Source: Subtercola boreus (GTDB taxonomy: Bacteria; Actinomycetota; Actinomycetes; Actinomycetales; Microbacteriaceae). Taken from it: a stretch of 64,000 bases of DNA. Positions 54,652 through 62,975 of the stretch are shown here, piece after piece. The stretch is from NCBI RefSeq assembly GCF_003399645.1, contig NZ_NBXD01000030.1:264406-328405 (forward strand). The letters are read 5' to 3'. The position numbers and the translations under genes were made by a program. The notes under the pieces are model-generated. The model did no database searches and was not told the origin of the DNA. It saw nothing but the letters and a program-made list of their open reading frames with translations. Every line of letters begins with the position of its first letter. The stretch's first letter is position 1.

Positions 54652-57240
54652 ATGAGCGCGAAGGACGGTTCCCCTGAAGGAATCCGGTTTGACCGCGTTC
54701 GCGTGCGCGGTGCCCGGGAGCACAACCTGCGCTCGATCGACGTCGACCTTCCGCGAGACGCCCTGGTGGTCTTCACCGGCGTCTCCGGGTCGGGCAAGAG
54801 CTCGCTCGCGTTCGGTACCATCTACGCCGAGGCGCAGCGCCGGTTCTTCGAATCGGTCGCACCCTATGCAAGACGCCTCATCGACCAGGTCGGCGTACCC
54901 GACGTGGATTCGATCGAGGGCCTGCCGCCCGCGGTCGCCCTTCCTCAGCGTCGGTCCAGCGGCACGGCCCGCTCGACAGTGGGGAGCGCGACGACGGTCG
55001 CCAACGTCGTGCGCATGCTGTTCTCCCGGGTCGGCACGTACCCCGCCGGCGCACCGACGCTGTTCGCGGAGGACTTCTCCGCCAACACCGTGCAGGGCGC
55101 CTGCCCCGCCTGCCACGGTCTGGGTCGCATCTACGATGTGCCCGACGAGCTCATGGTTCCGGATGATTCACTGACCGTTCGCGAACGGGCACTCGCCGCG
55201 TGGCCGACCGCCTGGCACGGCAAGCAGCTCCAGGACAGCCTCATCTCCCTCGGTTACGACATCGACGTGCCATGGCGCAGTCTTCCCGCCGACCAGCGGG
55301 ACTGGGCCCTGCACACAGACGAGTCACCGCAGGTGCCCATTTTCCGGGATCTCTCCCCCAGCCAGGTGCGCCAGGCCGTGGCATCCGGGGCAGAGCCCTC
55401 GTACATGAGCACGTTCCTCGGCGTCAAACGGTATGTACTCGACACGTTCGCGAACTCGAAGAGCGCCCGGATGCGCGAAAAGGCTGCCGAGTTCATGGTC
55501 AGCGTTCGGTGCCCGACCTGTGGTGGCAAGCGGCTGAGACCGGATGCCCTCGCTGTCACTTTCGGAGGGTTCGACATCACCGAGGTGCAGGCGATGCCGC
55601 TCGACGATGTGGCCCGCCTCATGGAGGCCGTCCTCCTGCCCGGGTGGGGAACCTCGAAGCAGCAGTCCGGGCGATCCGGCGAGGAGGATCTCCCGCCCGA
55701 GAAGCGTCTCGCCGCCCAGCGACTTGCAGCCGACCTGCTCCAGCGCCTGTCGCCGATCATCGACCTCGGGCTCGGCTACCTGACCCTCGACCGCACGACT
55801 CCCACCCTCTCGTCGGGTGAGCTCCAGCGCATGCGACTGGCGACCCAAGTGCTCTCGCGCCTCTTCGGCGTCGTGTTCGTGCTCGACGAGCCATCGGCGG
55901 GGCTCCACCCTGCCGACACCGAAGCCCTCGTGGGCATCCTGAAGAGCCTCCGGGATTCCGGCAACACCGTCTACTACGTCGAGCACTCCCTCGACGTCAT
56001 CCGGGAGGCGGACTGGATCGTCGACATCGGCCCCGGGGCCGGAACCGCCGGGGGAACCGTCGTCTACTCGGGCCCGATCGACGGCCTGCGCGAGGTGGAG
56101 GAATCCTTCACCCGGCGCTACCTCTTCGCCGACTCCTCGGCACCCGCCCCGACCCGCACCCGCCGACGCGGCGACGCTCTTCTCAGCCTCACCAGCGTGA
56201 CCCGCAACAACCTGTCGGACGTCTCCGTGGCCTTCCCGCTGGGAGCCTTCACGGCAATCACCGGTGTCTCAGGATCGGGCAAATCCACCCTCATCACCCA
56301 CGGCATCCCCGACCTCCTGCGCTCGGATCTCGCCAGCGCCACCGAGGAGGTCGAGGGCGAGACCGAGCCCGCCACTGAAGACCCCCTGGTCTCAGGATCG
56401 CCGGTCGCGACATCCGGCCGCGCGTCAGGACCCGCCGATCGCGTTCGCCGTGTCGTACAGGTGACCCAGAAGCCGATCGGTCGAACGCCCCGGTCGAACG
56501 TGGCGACGTACACCGGCGTGTTCGACCAGATCCGCAAGCGTTTCGCTTCGACCCCGGATGCTCGGCAGCGCCACTACGGCGCGAGCCGGTTTTCCTTCAA
56601 CCTCCCCAGCGGCCGGTGCCCGGTCTGCAAGGGCGAGGGGATGATCGAGGTCGAGCTGCTCTTCCTCCCCACCGTGCACGCGCCCTGCTCCGCCTGCGCC
56701 GGTACGCGTTACAACGCGGAAACCCTGGAGATTCGCCTGAACGGGATGACCGTGGCCGACGTTCTGGCGATGAGCGTGAGTCGCGCGCGGGATTTCTTCG
56801 CCGACGACGCCGACGTCACCCCCCACCTCGATGCCCTGCTCGACGTCGGACTCGGCTACATCTCCCTCGGCCAGTCGGCCACAGAGCTGTCGGGCGGGGA
56901 GGCGCAACGCGTCAAGCTGGCCTCCGAGCTCCGCCGCGCCCCGCGGGGCGACACCCTCTACCTCCTCGACGAACCGACCTCCGGGCTCCACCCGGCCGAC
57001 GCCGATCGACTCATCGGACACCTCCAGCGCCTCGTCGACGGCGGGAACACCGTGATCATCGTCGAGCACGACATGCGCGTCGTCGCCCAGGCCGACTGGG
57101 TGATCGACCTCGGGCCGGGGGCGGGAGACGCGGGCGGACACATCGTCGCCGAGGGAACGCCGGAGGACGTCTCGAAGAGTGACGCCAGCCGCACGGCCCC
57201 CTTCCTGAGGGCCGCTCTCACACCATCGCTAGACGCCTAG
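54652..57240 (+). CDS. UvrA paralogue lacking the UvrB-binding domain (UvrA2/DrrC-like)
   Basis: This 862-residue protein has two ABC ATPase heads with Walker A GVSGSGKSS (near 40) and GVSGSGKST. Signatures are LSSGELQRM and LSGGEAQRV. Zinc-finger CxxC pairs are CPACHG, CPTCGG, CPVCKG and CSACAG. The region between the first Walker A and the first Cys pair is short, so the UvrB-binding domain appears missing. That is the mark of UvrA2 proteins linked to drug or DNA-damage tolerance. The ATG at 54652 has AGAGG nine bases upstream; the ATG at 54643 touches it. Confidence 0.92.
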   Translation: MSAKDGSPEGIRFDRVRVRGAREHNLRSIDVDLPRDALVVFTGVSGSGKSSLAFGTIYAEAQRRFFESVAPYARRLIDQVGVPDVDSIEGLPPAVALPQRRSSGTARSTVGSATTVANVVRMLFSRVGTYPAGAPTLFAEDFSANTVQGACPACHGLGRIYDVPDELMVPDDSLTVRERALAAWPTAWHGKQLQDSLISLGYDIDVPWRSLPADQRDWALHTDESPQVPIFRDLSPSQVRQAVASGAEPSYMSTFLGVKRYVLDTFANSKSARMREKAAEFMVSVRCPTCGGKRLRPDALAVTFGGFDITEVQAMPLDDVARLMEAVLLPGWGTSKQQSGRSGEEDLPPEKRLAAQRLAADLLQRLSPIIDLGLGYLTLDRTTPTLSSGELQRMRLATQVLSRLFGVVFVLDEPSAGLHPADTEALVGILKSLRDSGNTVYYVEHSLDVIREADWIVDIGPGAGTAGGTVVYSGPIDGLREVEESFTRRYLFADSSAPAPTRTRRRGDALLSLTSVTRNNLSDVSVAFPLGAFTAITGVSGSGKSTLITHGIPDLLRSDLASATEEVEGETEPATEDPLVSGSPVATSGRASGPADRVRRVVQVTQKPIGRTPRSNVATYTGVFDQIRKRFASTPDARQRHYGASRFSFNLPSGRCPVCKGEGMIEVELLFLPTVHAPCSACAGTRYNAETLEIRLNGMTVADVLAMSVSRARDFFADDADVTPHLDALLDVGLGYISLGQSATELSGGEAQRVKLASELRRAPRGDTLYLLDEPTSGLHPADADRLIGHLQRLVDGGNTVIIVEHDMRVVAQADWVIDLGPGAGDAGGHIVAEGTPEDVSKSDASRTAPFLRAALTPSLDA

Positions 57241-57826
57241 GAGGGCGAGCGGGATAACGGCGATACCGTCTGTCCGTCGGTACGCGACCTTTCCTGTGGT
57301 GATGACGGCGTCGTCGAGAAGGTTGGTGCCGAGCTGGCTTCGTAGCCAGGGGGCTTTGGTGGTCTGCTGGGCGAGCTCAGTATCCGGTGTTTCCAGAGGG
57401 GTCACGAAGTTGCTCGGCGCCGCACCCTCGCGGTCGTGAAGACGTGTAGCTATCTGGTGCGTGAGAACGGGCGCGACTCCAGCCGTACTAAACGTGCATA
57501 GCTGCATACCAGTCGCGGAGGGACTGGTCGTCGAGCTTGTCGAGGAGGGACACGATGTGGCTCCACGGCAATTCTCCAACAGCCTGTTGGAGAATTGCGT
57601 CCTCCATCCACCCTTCGGCGTACCGTCTCATGTAGGCCAGGTTCGCCAGCGAGAAACCCTCCGTCGAGGGGAACTCGGCGCGGAGATCTGCGGCGAGACG
57701 GTTCAGAACTCCGCTCCCCCACGATTCGACTCGTTGACGGCCGAGAATTGTGTGACCGATCCTCCAGTAGAGGCGAAGCATCTCGGAGTTCGCTCTCCGT
57801 TGCACGGTGAAGCGGGCCTCAGATGT
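57229..57826 (-). pseudogene. Chimeric relic: DUF1016 (YhcG-like) nuclease joined to another gene's tail
   Basis: Minus-strand 57805-57491 encodes a DUF1016 N-terminal domain (EMLRLYWRIGHTILGRQ, GFSLANLAYMRRYAEGW, LPWSHIVSLLDKL). It stops at a TAG (57488-57490). After a frame shift it resumes as VLTHQIATRLHDREGAAPSNF, the next DUF1016 segment. It then changes abruptly to QLGTNLLDDAVITTG ... AYRRTDGIAVIPLALLG, which resembles the end of an AAA/DUF4143 ATPase. The N-terminus is also missing. A deletion that fused two decaying genes is the simplest explanation. Confidence 0.72.
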
Positions 57827-57868
57827 TGCTCATTGGTCAACGCAAAACGGAGCCCCCAGGCAACTCCG

Positions 57869-58198
57869 TCAACGGAGTTCAACGAGGTCGTCCCCTGCCT
57901 CGATCATTTCGACGACTCGCTCGACGAGCGGCTCGAACCATTCGATCAGCGCGCGACGGCTCGTGTTGCCGACGCGGATCCAGACAACTACCGGCGCTTC
58001 TCCGCCGAACACGAGCATGCTCGAAAAGTCTTCGTCTTTGGTGATGAGTACGGCCTCGTGGTCCAACGCGTAAAGCCAAAGATCCCTGTCGGGTGAGTCG
58101 GCGAGGCCGATATCGGTCACATGCGCGGCAAGGTGCCCGTGCGCAGACAACATGCGTGCCAGCGCAGGCGGCAGCTGAGCGTCAACGAGAAACCGCAC
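57869..58198 (-). CDS. DUF5615 PIN-like toxin
   Basis: This 109-residue protein begins MRFLVDAQLPPALARML, the conserved start of DUF5615 PIN-like proteins. Acidic active-site residues are at the FLVDA Asp and KDEDF. The family are presumed ribonuclease toxins encoded after DUF433 antitoxins, exactly as here, with three bases between stop and start. It is less GC-rich than the upstream chromosome genes. Confidence 0.88.
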   Translation of the reverse strand: MRFLVDAQLPPALARMLSAHGHLAAHVTDIGLADSPDRDLWLYALDHEAVLITKDEDFSSMLVFGGEAPVVVWIRVGNTSRRALIEWFEPLVERVVEMIEAGDDLVELR

Positions 58199-58201
58199 AG
58201 T

Positions 58202-58426
58202 CTACGAGGCAAGCAAGATCGCGTGATCGGCCTGCGCGGCGGCGTACTCCAAGCAGGCCCGAATGTCGTCGGCCGCGAGGTACGGGTAGTCCTCAAGAAT
58301 CTCGGCCTCGGTCGCCCCCGCAGCTAAGAGCGAAAGAACGTCAGTAACACGAACCCGAGTACCACGCACGGCTGGCCGGCCATGCACGATCTCCGGGTCG
58401 ACGACGATGCGTTCCAACAGTGACAT
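58202..58426 (-). CDS. DUF433 antitoxin
   Basis: This 74-residue DUF433 protein has the typical core HGRPAVRGTRVRVTDVLSLLAAG and the DYPYLAADDIRACLEYAA helix-turn-helix-like end. It neutralises the adjacent DUF5615 PIN-like toxin and usually represses the operon. An AT-rich near-palindrome, ATGATAATTATTCAT (58458-58472), lies about 30 bp upstream of the ATG and is a likely operator or -10 region. Confidence 0.88.
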   Translation of the reverse strand: MSLLERIVVDPEIVHGRPAVRGTRVRVTDVLSLLAAGATEAEILEDYPYLAADDIRACLEYAAAQADHAILLAS

Positions 58427-58536
58427 GCCCCAAGACTACCGCGGCATACCTCGTGGTCAATGATAATTATTCATCTCAATCAGTCTCGCGAGAGTCCCAC
58501 CTCACAGGCGCAGCCAGCCCAGTACCGCCTGCCCCG

Positions 58537-58591
58537 GCTGCTGTCTCAGCACCCTGCACCGGATGCCCGCCCGCCGTCACCCCGAGAGCCC
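58537..58591 (+). repeat. Direct repeat copy 1 (about 55 bp)
   Basis: This segment, beginning GCTGCTGTCTCAGCA, matches 60682-60736 at about 49 of 55 positions, in the same orientation. Both copies can be read as an LLSQHPxPDARPPxPRxP-like peptide. Between the copies lie the broken secreted-protein gene, an intact HTH gene and the PaaX relic. The repeat may mark the edges of an inserted or rearranged 2.1-kb segment. Confidence 0.75.
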
Positions 58592-58603
58592 ACCCGTTCC
58601 CGG

Positions 58604-59160
58604 GTGACCGTCGCCCCGCCCAAACTCACGGTCAGCCCCGCGAGCGCCGGGTTCGCCGCAGCCTTCCCCATCATGGCAGTCGCCCTCGCGACCGGAACGA
58701 TGCTCACGATCGGAATGGCGCCGGCTTCGGCGAACGTGGCATCAACGCCGACATCCGAAAGTGCCGTCTCTTACGAACTGAGCGTAGGCGGCGAAAGCAC
58801 CACGCTGGCTGAGGGTCAGTCTGTCGTCTACCCAATGGTGCCCACCGATCCAGATGCCGGCGTCGTCTATCCGGGAGACTACGGCACGATCACAGTCACA
58901 GCTGCGGGTGGGGTCTACCACTACGACATCGCAATGTCCGTTCCTGTCACCAACTTCATTGGTGCCTTCAGCATCATGGATCTCACCAGCGGGTTGAGTG
59001 GTGGCTCGGTTACCGAACTGATCTTCTCGGGAGATGTCCCGACCAGTAGGCTGCGCAACCATACGTATCCGGCGCGATCGCGGGAGAGGCGTTTTTTGCA
59101 GGCGCTTCCGTTGCTCACACAGCACCGAACAACACGTCGTACACCTACAACGACTTCTGA
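58604..59160 (+). pseudogene. Frameshifted secreted protein
   Basis: Frame one, from a possible GTG at 58604, gives a signal-like segment (MAVALATGTMLTIGMAPASA). An extracellular domain rich in Gly/Val/Tyr follows (GDYGTITVTAAGGVYHYDI, GAFSIMDLTSGLSGGS). Near 59055-59065 coding potential moves to another frame, continuing VSGAIAGEAFFAGASVAHTA to a stop at 59158. One indel therefore separates the last 31 codons. The N-terminus abuts the repeat at 58537-58591 and may be chimeric. No family is recognised. Confidence 0.65.
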
Positions 59161-59198
59161 CAAATCCGGATCGCAACTTCACACATCGGAGACCCAGC

Positions 59199-59636
59199 AT
59201 GAATCCCGCAGACGAGCTAAGAATTCTCATCAGTGATGGCGGCATCACTGAAGACGCGGTGCAGAGCATCACCAGCGTCACCACTGAAAAGCTGAGGTCG
59301 TTCCTGAACCAAACACAATCGGGGATGGTGGTCGCTGATCCGGAGAAGATGGAGGTGCTCTCGATTGACGAGAGCATGAGGCTGTCCATCCTGGTTGCGC
59401 AGCTGACCGAGGGGTTCCAAATCGACGACGACGAACGTCTCACTGCGATCCTCGAGTCACTCACCCTCGAGTGCGGCCTCACGGTACCGAACATCGCGCG
59501 ACTGACAGGCCTCGAAATCGAGGATCTGGAGAGCGGTCTGCACGATCCCGCATCGATACCGATCGAAAAGAAATACGCGCTTGCTCTCAGGAGTTCTTAT
59601 CTCATCAATGCCGTGGGGCTGGCACGAAACCGATGA
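59199..59636 (+). CDS. Helix-turn-helix regulator-like protein
   Basis: This 145-residue protein has an N-terminal HTH-like segment (ISDGGITEDAVQSITSVTTEKLRSFL). A second helical part contains LSILVAQLTEGFQIDDDERL and LTVPNIARLTGLEIEDLESGL. It resembles a small actinobacterial HTH-domain family often found beside secreted or membrane proteins. It begins 38 bp after the frameshifted secreted gene and may have regulated it. The ATG at 59199 is the family-like start; the longer frame upstream is spurious. Confidence 0.75.
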   Translation: MNPADELRILISDGGITEDAVQSITSVTTEKLRSFLNQTQSGMVVADPEKMEVLSIDESMRLSILVAQLTEGFQIDDDERLTAILESLTLECGLTVPNIARLTGLEIEDLESGLHDPASIPIEKKYALALRSSYLINAVGLARNR

Positions 59637-59641
59637 GCTGA

Positions 59642-59851
59642 TCAGGCGACCGCGCGGTAGTGGGCTACTATCGGTGCCGCCGAACCTGGGTCGACATACG
59701 ACGGCGAGATTTCTTGCCACCCAGCCACAGTCGCATCAATGTTCAACGCCCCACCGCTGCCCGACGGCTGCCGATCCGCGGTCGAAGCCTCGTTGCCGCC
59801 GTCAGTGCCATCCGCTGACAACGCCTCTTCAGAGTCCCACCACACACGCAC
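59642..59851 (-). CDS. Possible small ORF or gene fragment
   Basis: A 69-codon minus-strand frame (GTG start) encodes an acidic, Gly/Ser-rich peptide ending APIVAHYRAVA. No domain or convincing ribosome site is seen. The stretch 59637-59892 otherwise holds nothing recognisable. It may be the tail of a lost gene. Confidence 0.25.
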   Translation of the reverse strand: MRVWWDSEEALSADGTDGGNEASTADRQPSGSGGALNIDATVAGWQEISPSYVDPGSAAPIVAHYRAVA

Positions 59852-59892
59852 GACCCATGCATTGGATTGCCTTCGCTAGGTCGGGTGGTGCG

Positions 59893-60573
59893 TCATCCTG
59901 TTCGATCTGAACGGTGAGACCCGGCCGGATGCTCAGCGCTTTGGCGTCGGCGATACGAAGGTTGGTTCGACACAAGGAAATCGGGCCGCCAGGTCAGCGA
60001 CATCCTGAGCGACCGAGGCTGGGCGCTTATCGGCGAAGGTCGCGAGCGCATCTTCCGCCACTCGAACACCGAGTGGACGCCCGCTGGGCGATGGTGCTGG
60101 CGAAGTTCCCCGAAGCCCGCCGGGCCGACCGGGAGGGAGCCCGCAAAAACCTCGCCTGGCTCGGCCTCGGCCAGCTCACCCGGTCGACCTGGATGAGCCC
60201 GCGCGACAGGCTCGACGCGGCACGCAAGGCGCTGGGCGACCGGCCCGCGCTGAGCCTCGACCTGCTGCACTTCTCGAGCCTCGGTGCCGCCGAAGACCTG
60301 AGCATCGCCTCCCGCTGCTGGGACCTCGACGATCTGCAGCAGGACTAGGCGAGCTTGCTCGAGCGGCTCGCGGCCATCCCCGACTTAACGGGCAGTGCCG
60401 CCCTCGAAGCGCGCATGCGGCTGTCCGACGAGTACCGCCGCTTCCCGTTCCGCGACCCCGACCTGCCGTAGGAACTGCTGCCGGCGGACTGGATCGGGCA
60501 GCGGGCGCACAACGTCTTCCGCGAAGCCCACGAGAGGCTCGCCGGCGAAGCGGAGGCCGAGATCGAGCCCTGA
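59893..60573 (+). pseudogene. Decayed PaaX-family regulator
   Basis: Plus-strand fragments in different frames reconstruct a PaaX protein. An N-terminal-like VILFDLNG near 59895 is followed by GRERIFRHSNTEWT. After a shift comes RWAMVLAKFPEARRADREGA and LGLGQLTRSTWMSP. The C-terminal signature EYRRFPFRDPDLP with ELLPADWIG completes it. In-frame TAG stops occur at 60346-60348 and 60469-60471. PaaX represses phenylacetate catabolism genes; none are nearby, so this is a stranded relic. Confidence 0.8.
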
Positions 60574-60681
60574 CGGGCCAGACCGTTGTACCGGATCCGG
60601 TCGCGCTGCAGCTCTTCGCGCGCTGACCCCGGAGCCCGGTCCGAACCGGTAGCTGACACGAATGCGGAACGAGCCGACCCT

Positions 60682-60736
60682 GCTGCTGTCGCAGCATCCT
60701 GTACCGGATGCCCGACCGCCGCCACCCCGAGATCCC
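60682..60736 (+). repeat. Direct repeat copy 2 (about 55 bp)
   Basis: This is the same sequence as 58537-58591 with about six differences. Here it forms part of a 34-codon frame from the ATG at 60661 (MRNEPTLLLSQHPVPDARPP, then a stop near 60765). That may be the remnant of the gene from which the repeat came. Confidence 0.72.
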
Positions 60737-60760
60737 GCCGGCGCACACCAAGCTTTAGCG

Positions 60761-60970
60761 TCAGTTTAATTCTTCTGGCAACCTGTTGATTGCTAGGGAC
60801 AGGCCGCGTGGGCTGAGCCCAGTTACACCTTGAATCTGAACCCAGGTCGCGCCGCCTTTCAACGCCGCACGAATCAGCTCATCGCGGCGGCGGATCAGCC
60901 TTTCGCGCTCCTCGGTTACGCCACGTAACGCCGCTACGGCCTCCTCGAGCTCGTCTAAATTTTCGGTCAC
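60761..60970 (-). CDS. Small charged protein with HTH-like C-terminus
   Basis: This 69-residue protein has an N-terminal amphipathic Glu/Arg-rich helix (ENLDELEEAVAALRGVTEE). The C-terminal segment ATWVQIQGVTGLSPRGLSLAI has helix-turn-helix spacing. It is divergent from the 59-residue gene at 61040, with a perfect palindrome in the shared promoter. A small repressor acting on that site is a reasonable inference. The family is not recognised. Confidence 0.6.
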   Translation of the reverse strand: MTENLDELEEAVAALRGVTEERERLIRRRDELIRAALKGGATWVQIQGVTGLSPRGLSLAINRLPEELN

Positions 60971-61000
60971 AAGTGCACTATATCAACCGAGTTTTTCTCA

Positions 61001-61015
61001 CTATACTGGGTATAG
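61001..61015. promoter_or_regulatory. Palindrome overlapping a -10 element
   Basis: CTATAC-TGG-GTATAG is a perfect 6-3-6 inverted repeat. It contains TATACT (61002-61007), a good -10 for the rightward small gene. TATAGT on the minus strand (60982-60977) is a -10 candidate for the leftward one. A protein bound here would control both. Confidence 0.6.
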
Positions 61016-61039
61016 CACCGACCGAAAGAAGGTAACTCA

Positions 61040-61219
61040 ATGAACATTGAACCGCGCGACGAGAACGTCTCGCCACCCAATCACCCGATCAAACCTCTTG
61101 TGAAATTACTACGCGAAGATCTCGCTGATCTCGTGGACGGCCTGCTCCCCCCAAATATCGTCGACCACGTCACTCAAGCCACCCTGGTGCTTGAGGCGCT
61201 GAGCGAGCATACGGTCTAA
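61040..61219 (+). CDS. Small acidic hypothetical protein (59 residues)
   Basis: The ATG at 61040 is preceded by GAAGGT at good spacing, and the frame runs to TAA at 61217-61219. The product, MNIEPRDENVSPPN onward, has a Pro-rich start and an amphipathic helix (LVKLLREDLADLVDGLL). Its size, its divergent small partner and the palindromic promoter resemble a toxin-antitoxin or phage-like control pair, but no family is recognised. Confidence 0.5.
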   Translation: MNIEPRDENVSPPNHPIKPLVKLLREDLADLVDGLLPPNIVDHVTQATLVLEALSEHTV

Positions 61220-61316
61220 AGAGGTACGGGTCTCCTCAGCTGACCAAACGAATCTCGCGTGTTCGGTAACGCCCTTCAGGGTTTCATCCGCTCACCCGAT
61301 GCCATGTCGTGCGAGC

Positions 61317-61493
61317 CACAACCACAACGGCCCTCCGCGGCTGCCGGGAAGTACTCTCTCGGGCGGACAACCACACTTCACCCCTCATGCCACGGGCCAC
61401 TGCCCGAAAGTCCTAAAAAGTGCTCGTGAGAGACGGAAGACGACGCGATGAGTTCGAGGGACAGACCGCAAATGCGAGATCCGAGGGATTCCG
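61317..61493 (+). repeat. Left copy of a ~176-bp imperfect direct repeat
   Basis: The stretch from CACAACCACAACGGCCC to GAGGGATTCCG recurs at 63672-63847 with scattered substitutions and a few one-base indels. The best-conserved core is CCCGAAAGTCCTAAAA followed by GTGCTCGTGAGA. No gene is recognised within it. Together with flanking sequence it fills the gene-free interval 61220-61618. The two copies bracket the TIR/macro/HIT operon. Confidence 0.85.
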
Positions 61494-61618
61494 GTCGACA
61501 GACTAATCGACGCCTTCTTCCCGTCTGCCCCCTGTTCGAGTACTTCTCAAACTCGAGGGTCTCGTGATTACATGGATCAAATCGCGACTCATTTCTGGGC
61601 GCGAAGATCGGGGGATTT

Positions 61619-62128
61619 ATGAGCTACAGAAATAAGACGTACGTCGCGTTCGCGAGTGAAGACATCAAGTCCTACCGCTTGATGGAGGCGTGGCGGGAGA
61701 ACAAGAACATTGACTTTGACTTTTTCGATGCCCACGATCTCTTCGTCGCGCGTGACACAAGTACGCCGGAGACAATTAAGCGCAACCTTCGTGAGCGGAT
61801 GAAAAACGCTAAACAGGTCGTGCTGCTTGGCAGCCCGAACGCCAAGACCAAGGGCGAGGATGGAGTTTCGTTCCTCGCCTACGAACTCCAGATCGCAATC
61901 GAACTCAATTTACCGGTTGTTGTTGCACACTTGGATGGTTCGAGGTCAGGAAACTCCGCCAACTATCCAGCCCCCCTGGAGGCTGCAGACTACTACGCAA
62001 TGTCAGTATCATTCCAACCTACGATCATCAAGTACGCCCTTGACAACTACGCGGCGGGCTATCCCGCGAGCACAACCACCGGAGAACACATATACAAGTC
62101 GAGCACTTATACCAGCCTTGGTCTCTAA
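61619..62128 (+). CDS. thsB: TIR-like (DUF1863/MTH538) protein, Thoeris ThsB-type
   Basis: This 169-residue protein has the fold pattern of bacterial TIR-like DUF1863 proteins: strand 1 KTYVAFASED, FDFFDAHDLF, ERMKNAKQVVLLGSPNAK and FLAYELQIAIELNLPVVVAHL. Glu89 in AYEL is in the position of the catalytic glutamate that cleaves NAD+. ThsB proteins sense phage and make an ADP-ribose-based signal. It has a GGGGA ribosome site. GC is low (30 of 60 bases at 61621-61680). The gene is followed 13 bp later by the macro effector. Confidence 0.85.
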   Translation: MSYRNKTYVAFASEDIKSYRLMEAWRENKNIDFDFFDAHDLFVARDTSTPETIKRNLRERMKNAKQVVLLGSPNAKTKGEDGVSFLAYELQIAIELNLPVVVAHLDGSRSGNSANYPAPLEAADYYAMSVSFQPTIIKYALDNYAAGYPASTTTGEHIYKSSTYTSLGL

Positions 62129-62141
62129 CTTACTGAGTCGC

Positions 62142-62975
62142 ATGCAATTTCCGTCGGCCCGGCAGTGGCGGACCGTTGGGCAACGGTTCTTTGCAGCGCT
62201 GGGTATAAGTGCTATACCAATCGGTATTCTTGCGCCGCTATCGCCTCAATGGTGGGACGGAAAGTGGTGGCTCATTCTGATCGTGGCAGCGGTCGCAGTT
62301 GCTTGGGGCCTCGTTGGTCTTAAACGGAAGGAGCCGAAGCAGTCTTACGAGGAAAACGTGACTATTCGTCTTGTCGTCGGAGACCTATTCAAGCAGGACG
62401 CAAGTGCAGTTATCGGATTCACCACCACGTTCGATACCGAAGTTCCAGACGTAATCGCACCTAACAGCCTGCAAAGCAATTTCATGGATGCGATCTATGC
62501 AGGCTCGCAATCGCGGCTCGATCAAGATCTGTCTATCGCGCTAGCAGGCAAGGCACCATACAAAACAGTCGCGAAAAGAGGAAAGACCGAGGTCTACCCT
62601 GTCGGCACTGTTGCCACACTCACTGCGTCAGCAAACATCCATTATTTCTGTGCCGCGTACACCGAAATGGACGTTCATAACAGAGCTAGCGGCACCATCA
62701 AAGGCGTTCTAAACACGCTGGACGAGTGCTGGGATGAAATGGATAAGTACGGAAATGGGGAGGTCATTTGCGTGCCGCTCATTGGACAGGGCCAGTCGCG
62801 AATAGGCGAGCTGACCCCCGAAATTTCCGCTCGACTTACCGCTTTTTCGTTTATATTGCGGACCAAGAGGTCCCGTTTCGCTAGCGAGCTACGGATTGTC
62901 GTACATCCAACAGAAAGACAGAAAGTTGATCTCGTTGAGTTCCAGGCATTTCTCACCTCACTGGCCGGCTCATGA
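62142..62975 (+). CDS. thsA: Two-helix membrane macro-domain protein, type II ThsA-like effector
   Basis: This 277-residue protein has two membrane helices (about 16-34 and 42-60) joined by a short loop, a basic stop (KRKEPK), and a macro domain (about 74-260). The macro domain has VVGDLFKQDASAVIGFTTTFDT and the glycine loop VPLIGQGQSRIG. This TM-macro architecture is that of the type II Thoeris effector, where the macro domain binds a TIR-made ADP-ribose signal and the helices disrupt the membrane. The start is the first ATG after the TIR gene and has a weak ribosome site. Confidence 0.82.
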   Translation: MQFPSARQWRTVGQRFFAALGISAIPIGILAPLSPQWWDGKWWLILIVAAVAVAWGLVGLKRKEPKQSYEENVTIRLVVGDLFKQDASAVIGFTTTFDTEVPDVIAPNSLQSNFMDAIYAGSQSRLDQDLSIALAGKAPYKTVAKRGKTEVYPVGTVATLTASANIHYFCAAYTEMDVHNRASGTIKGVLNTLDECWDEMDKYGNGEVICVPLIGQGQSRIGELTPEISARLTAFSFILRTKRSRFASELRIVVHPTERQKVDLVEFQAFLTSLAGS

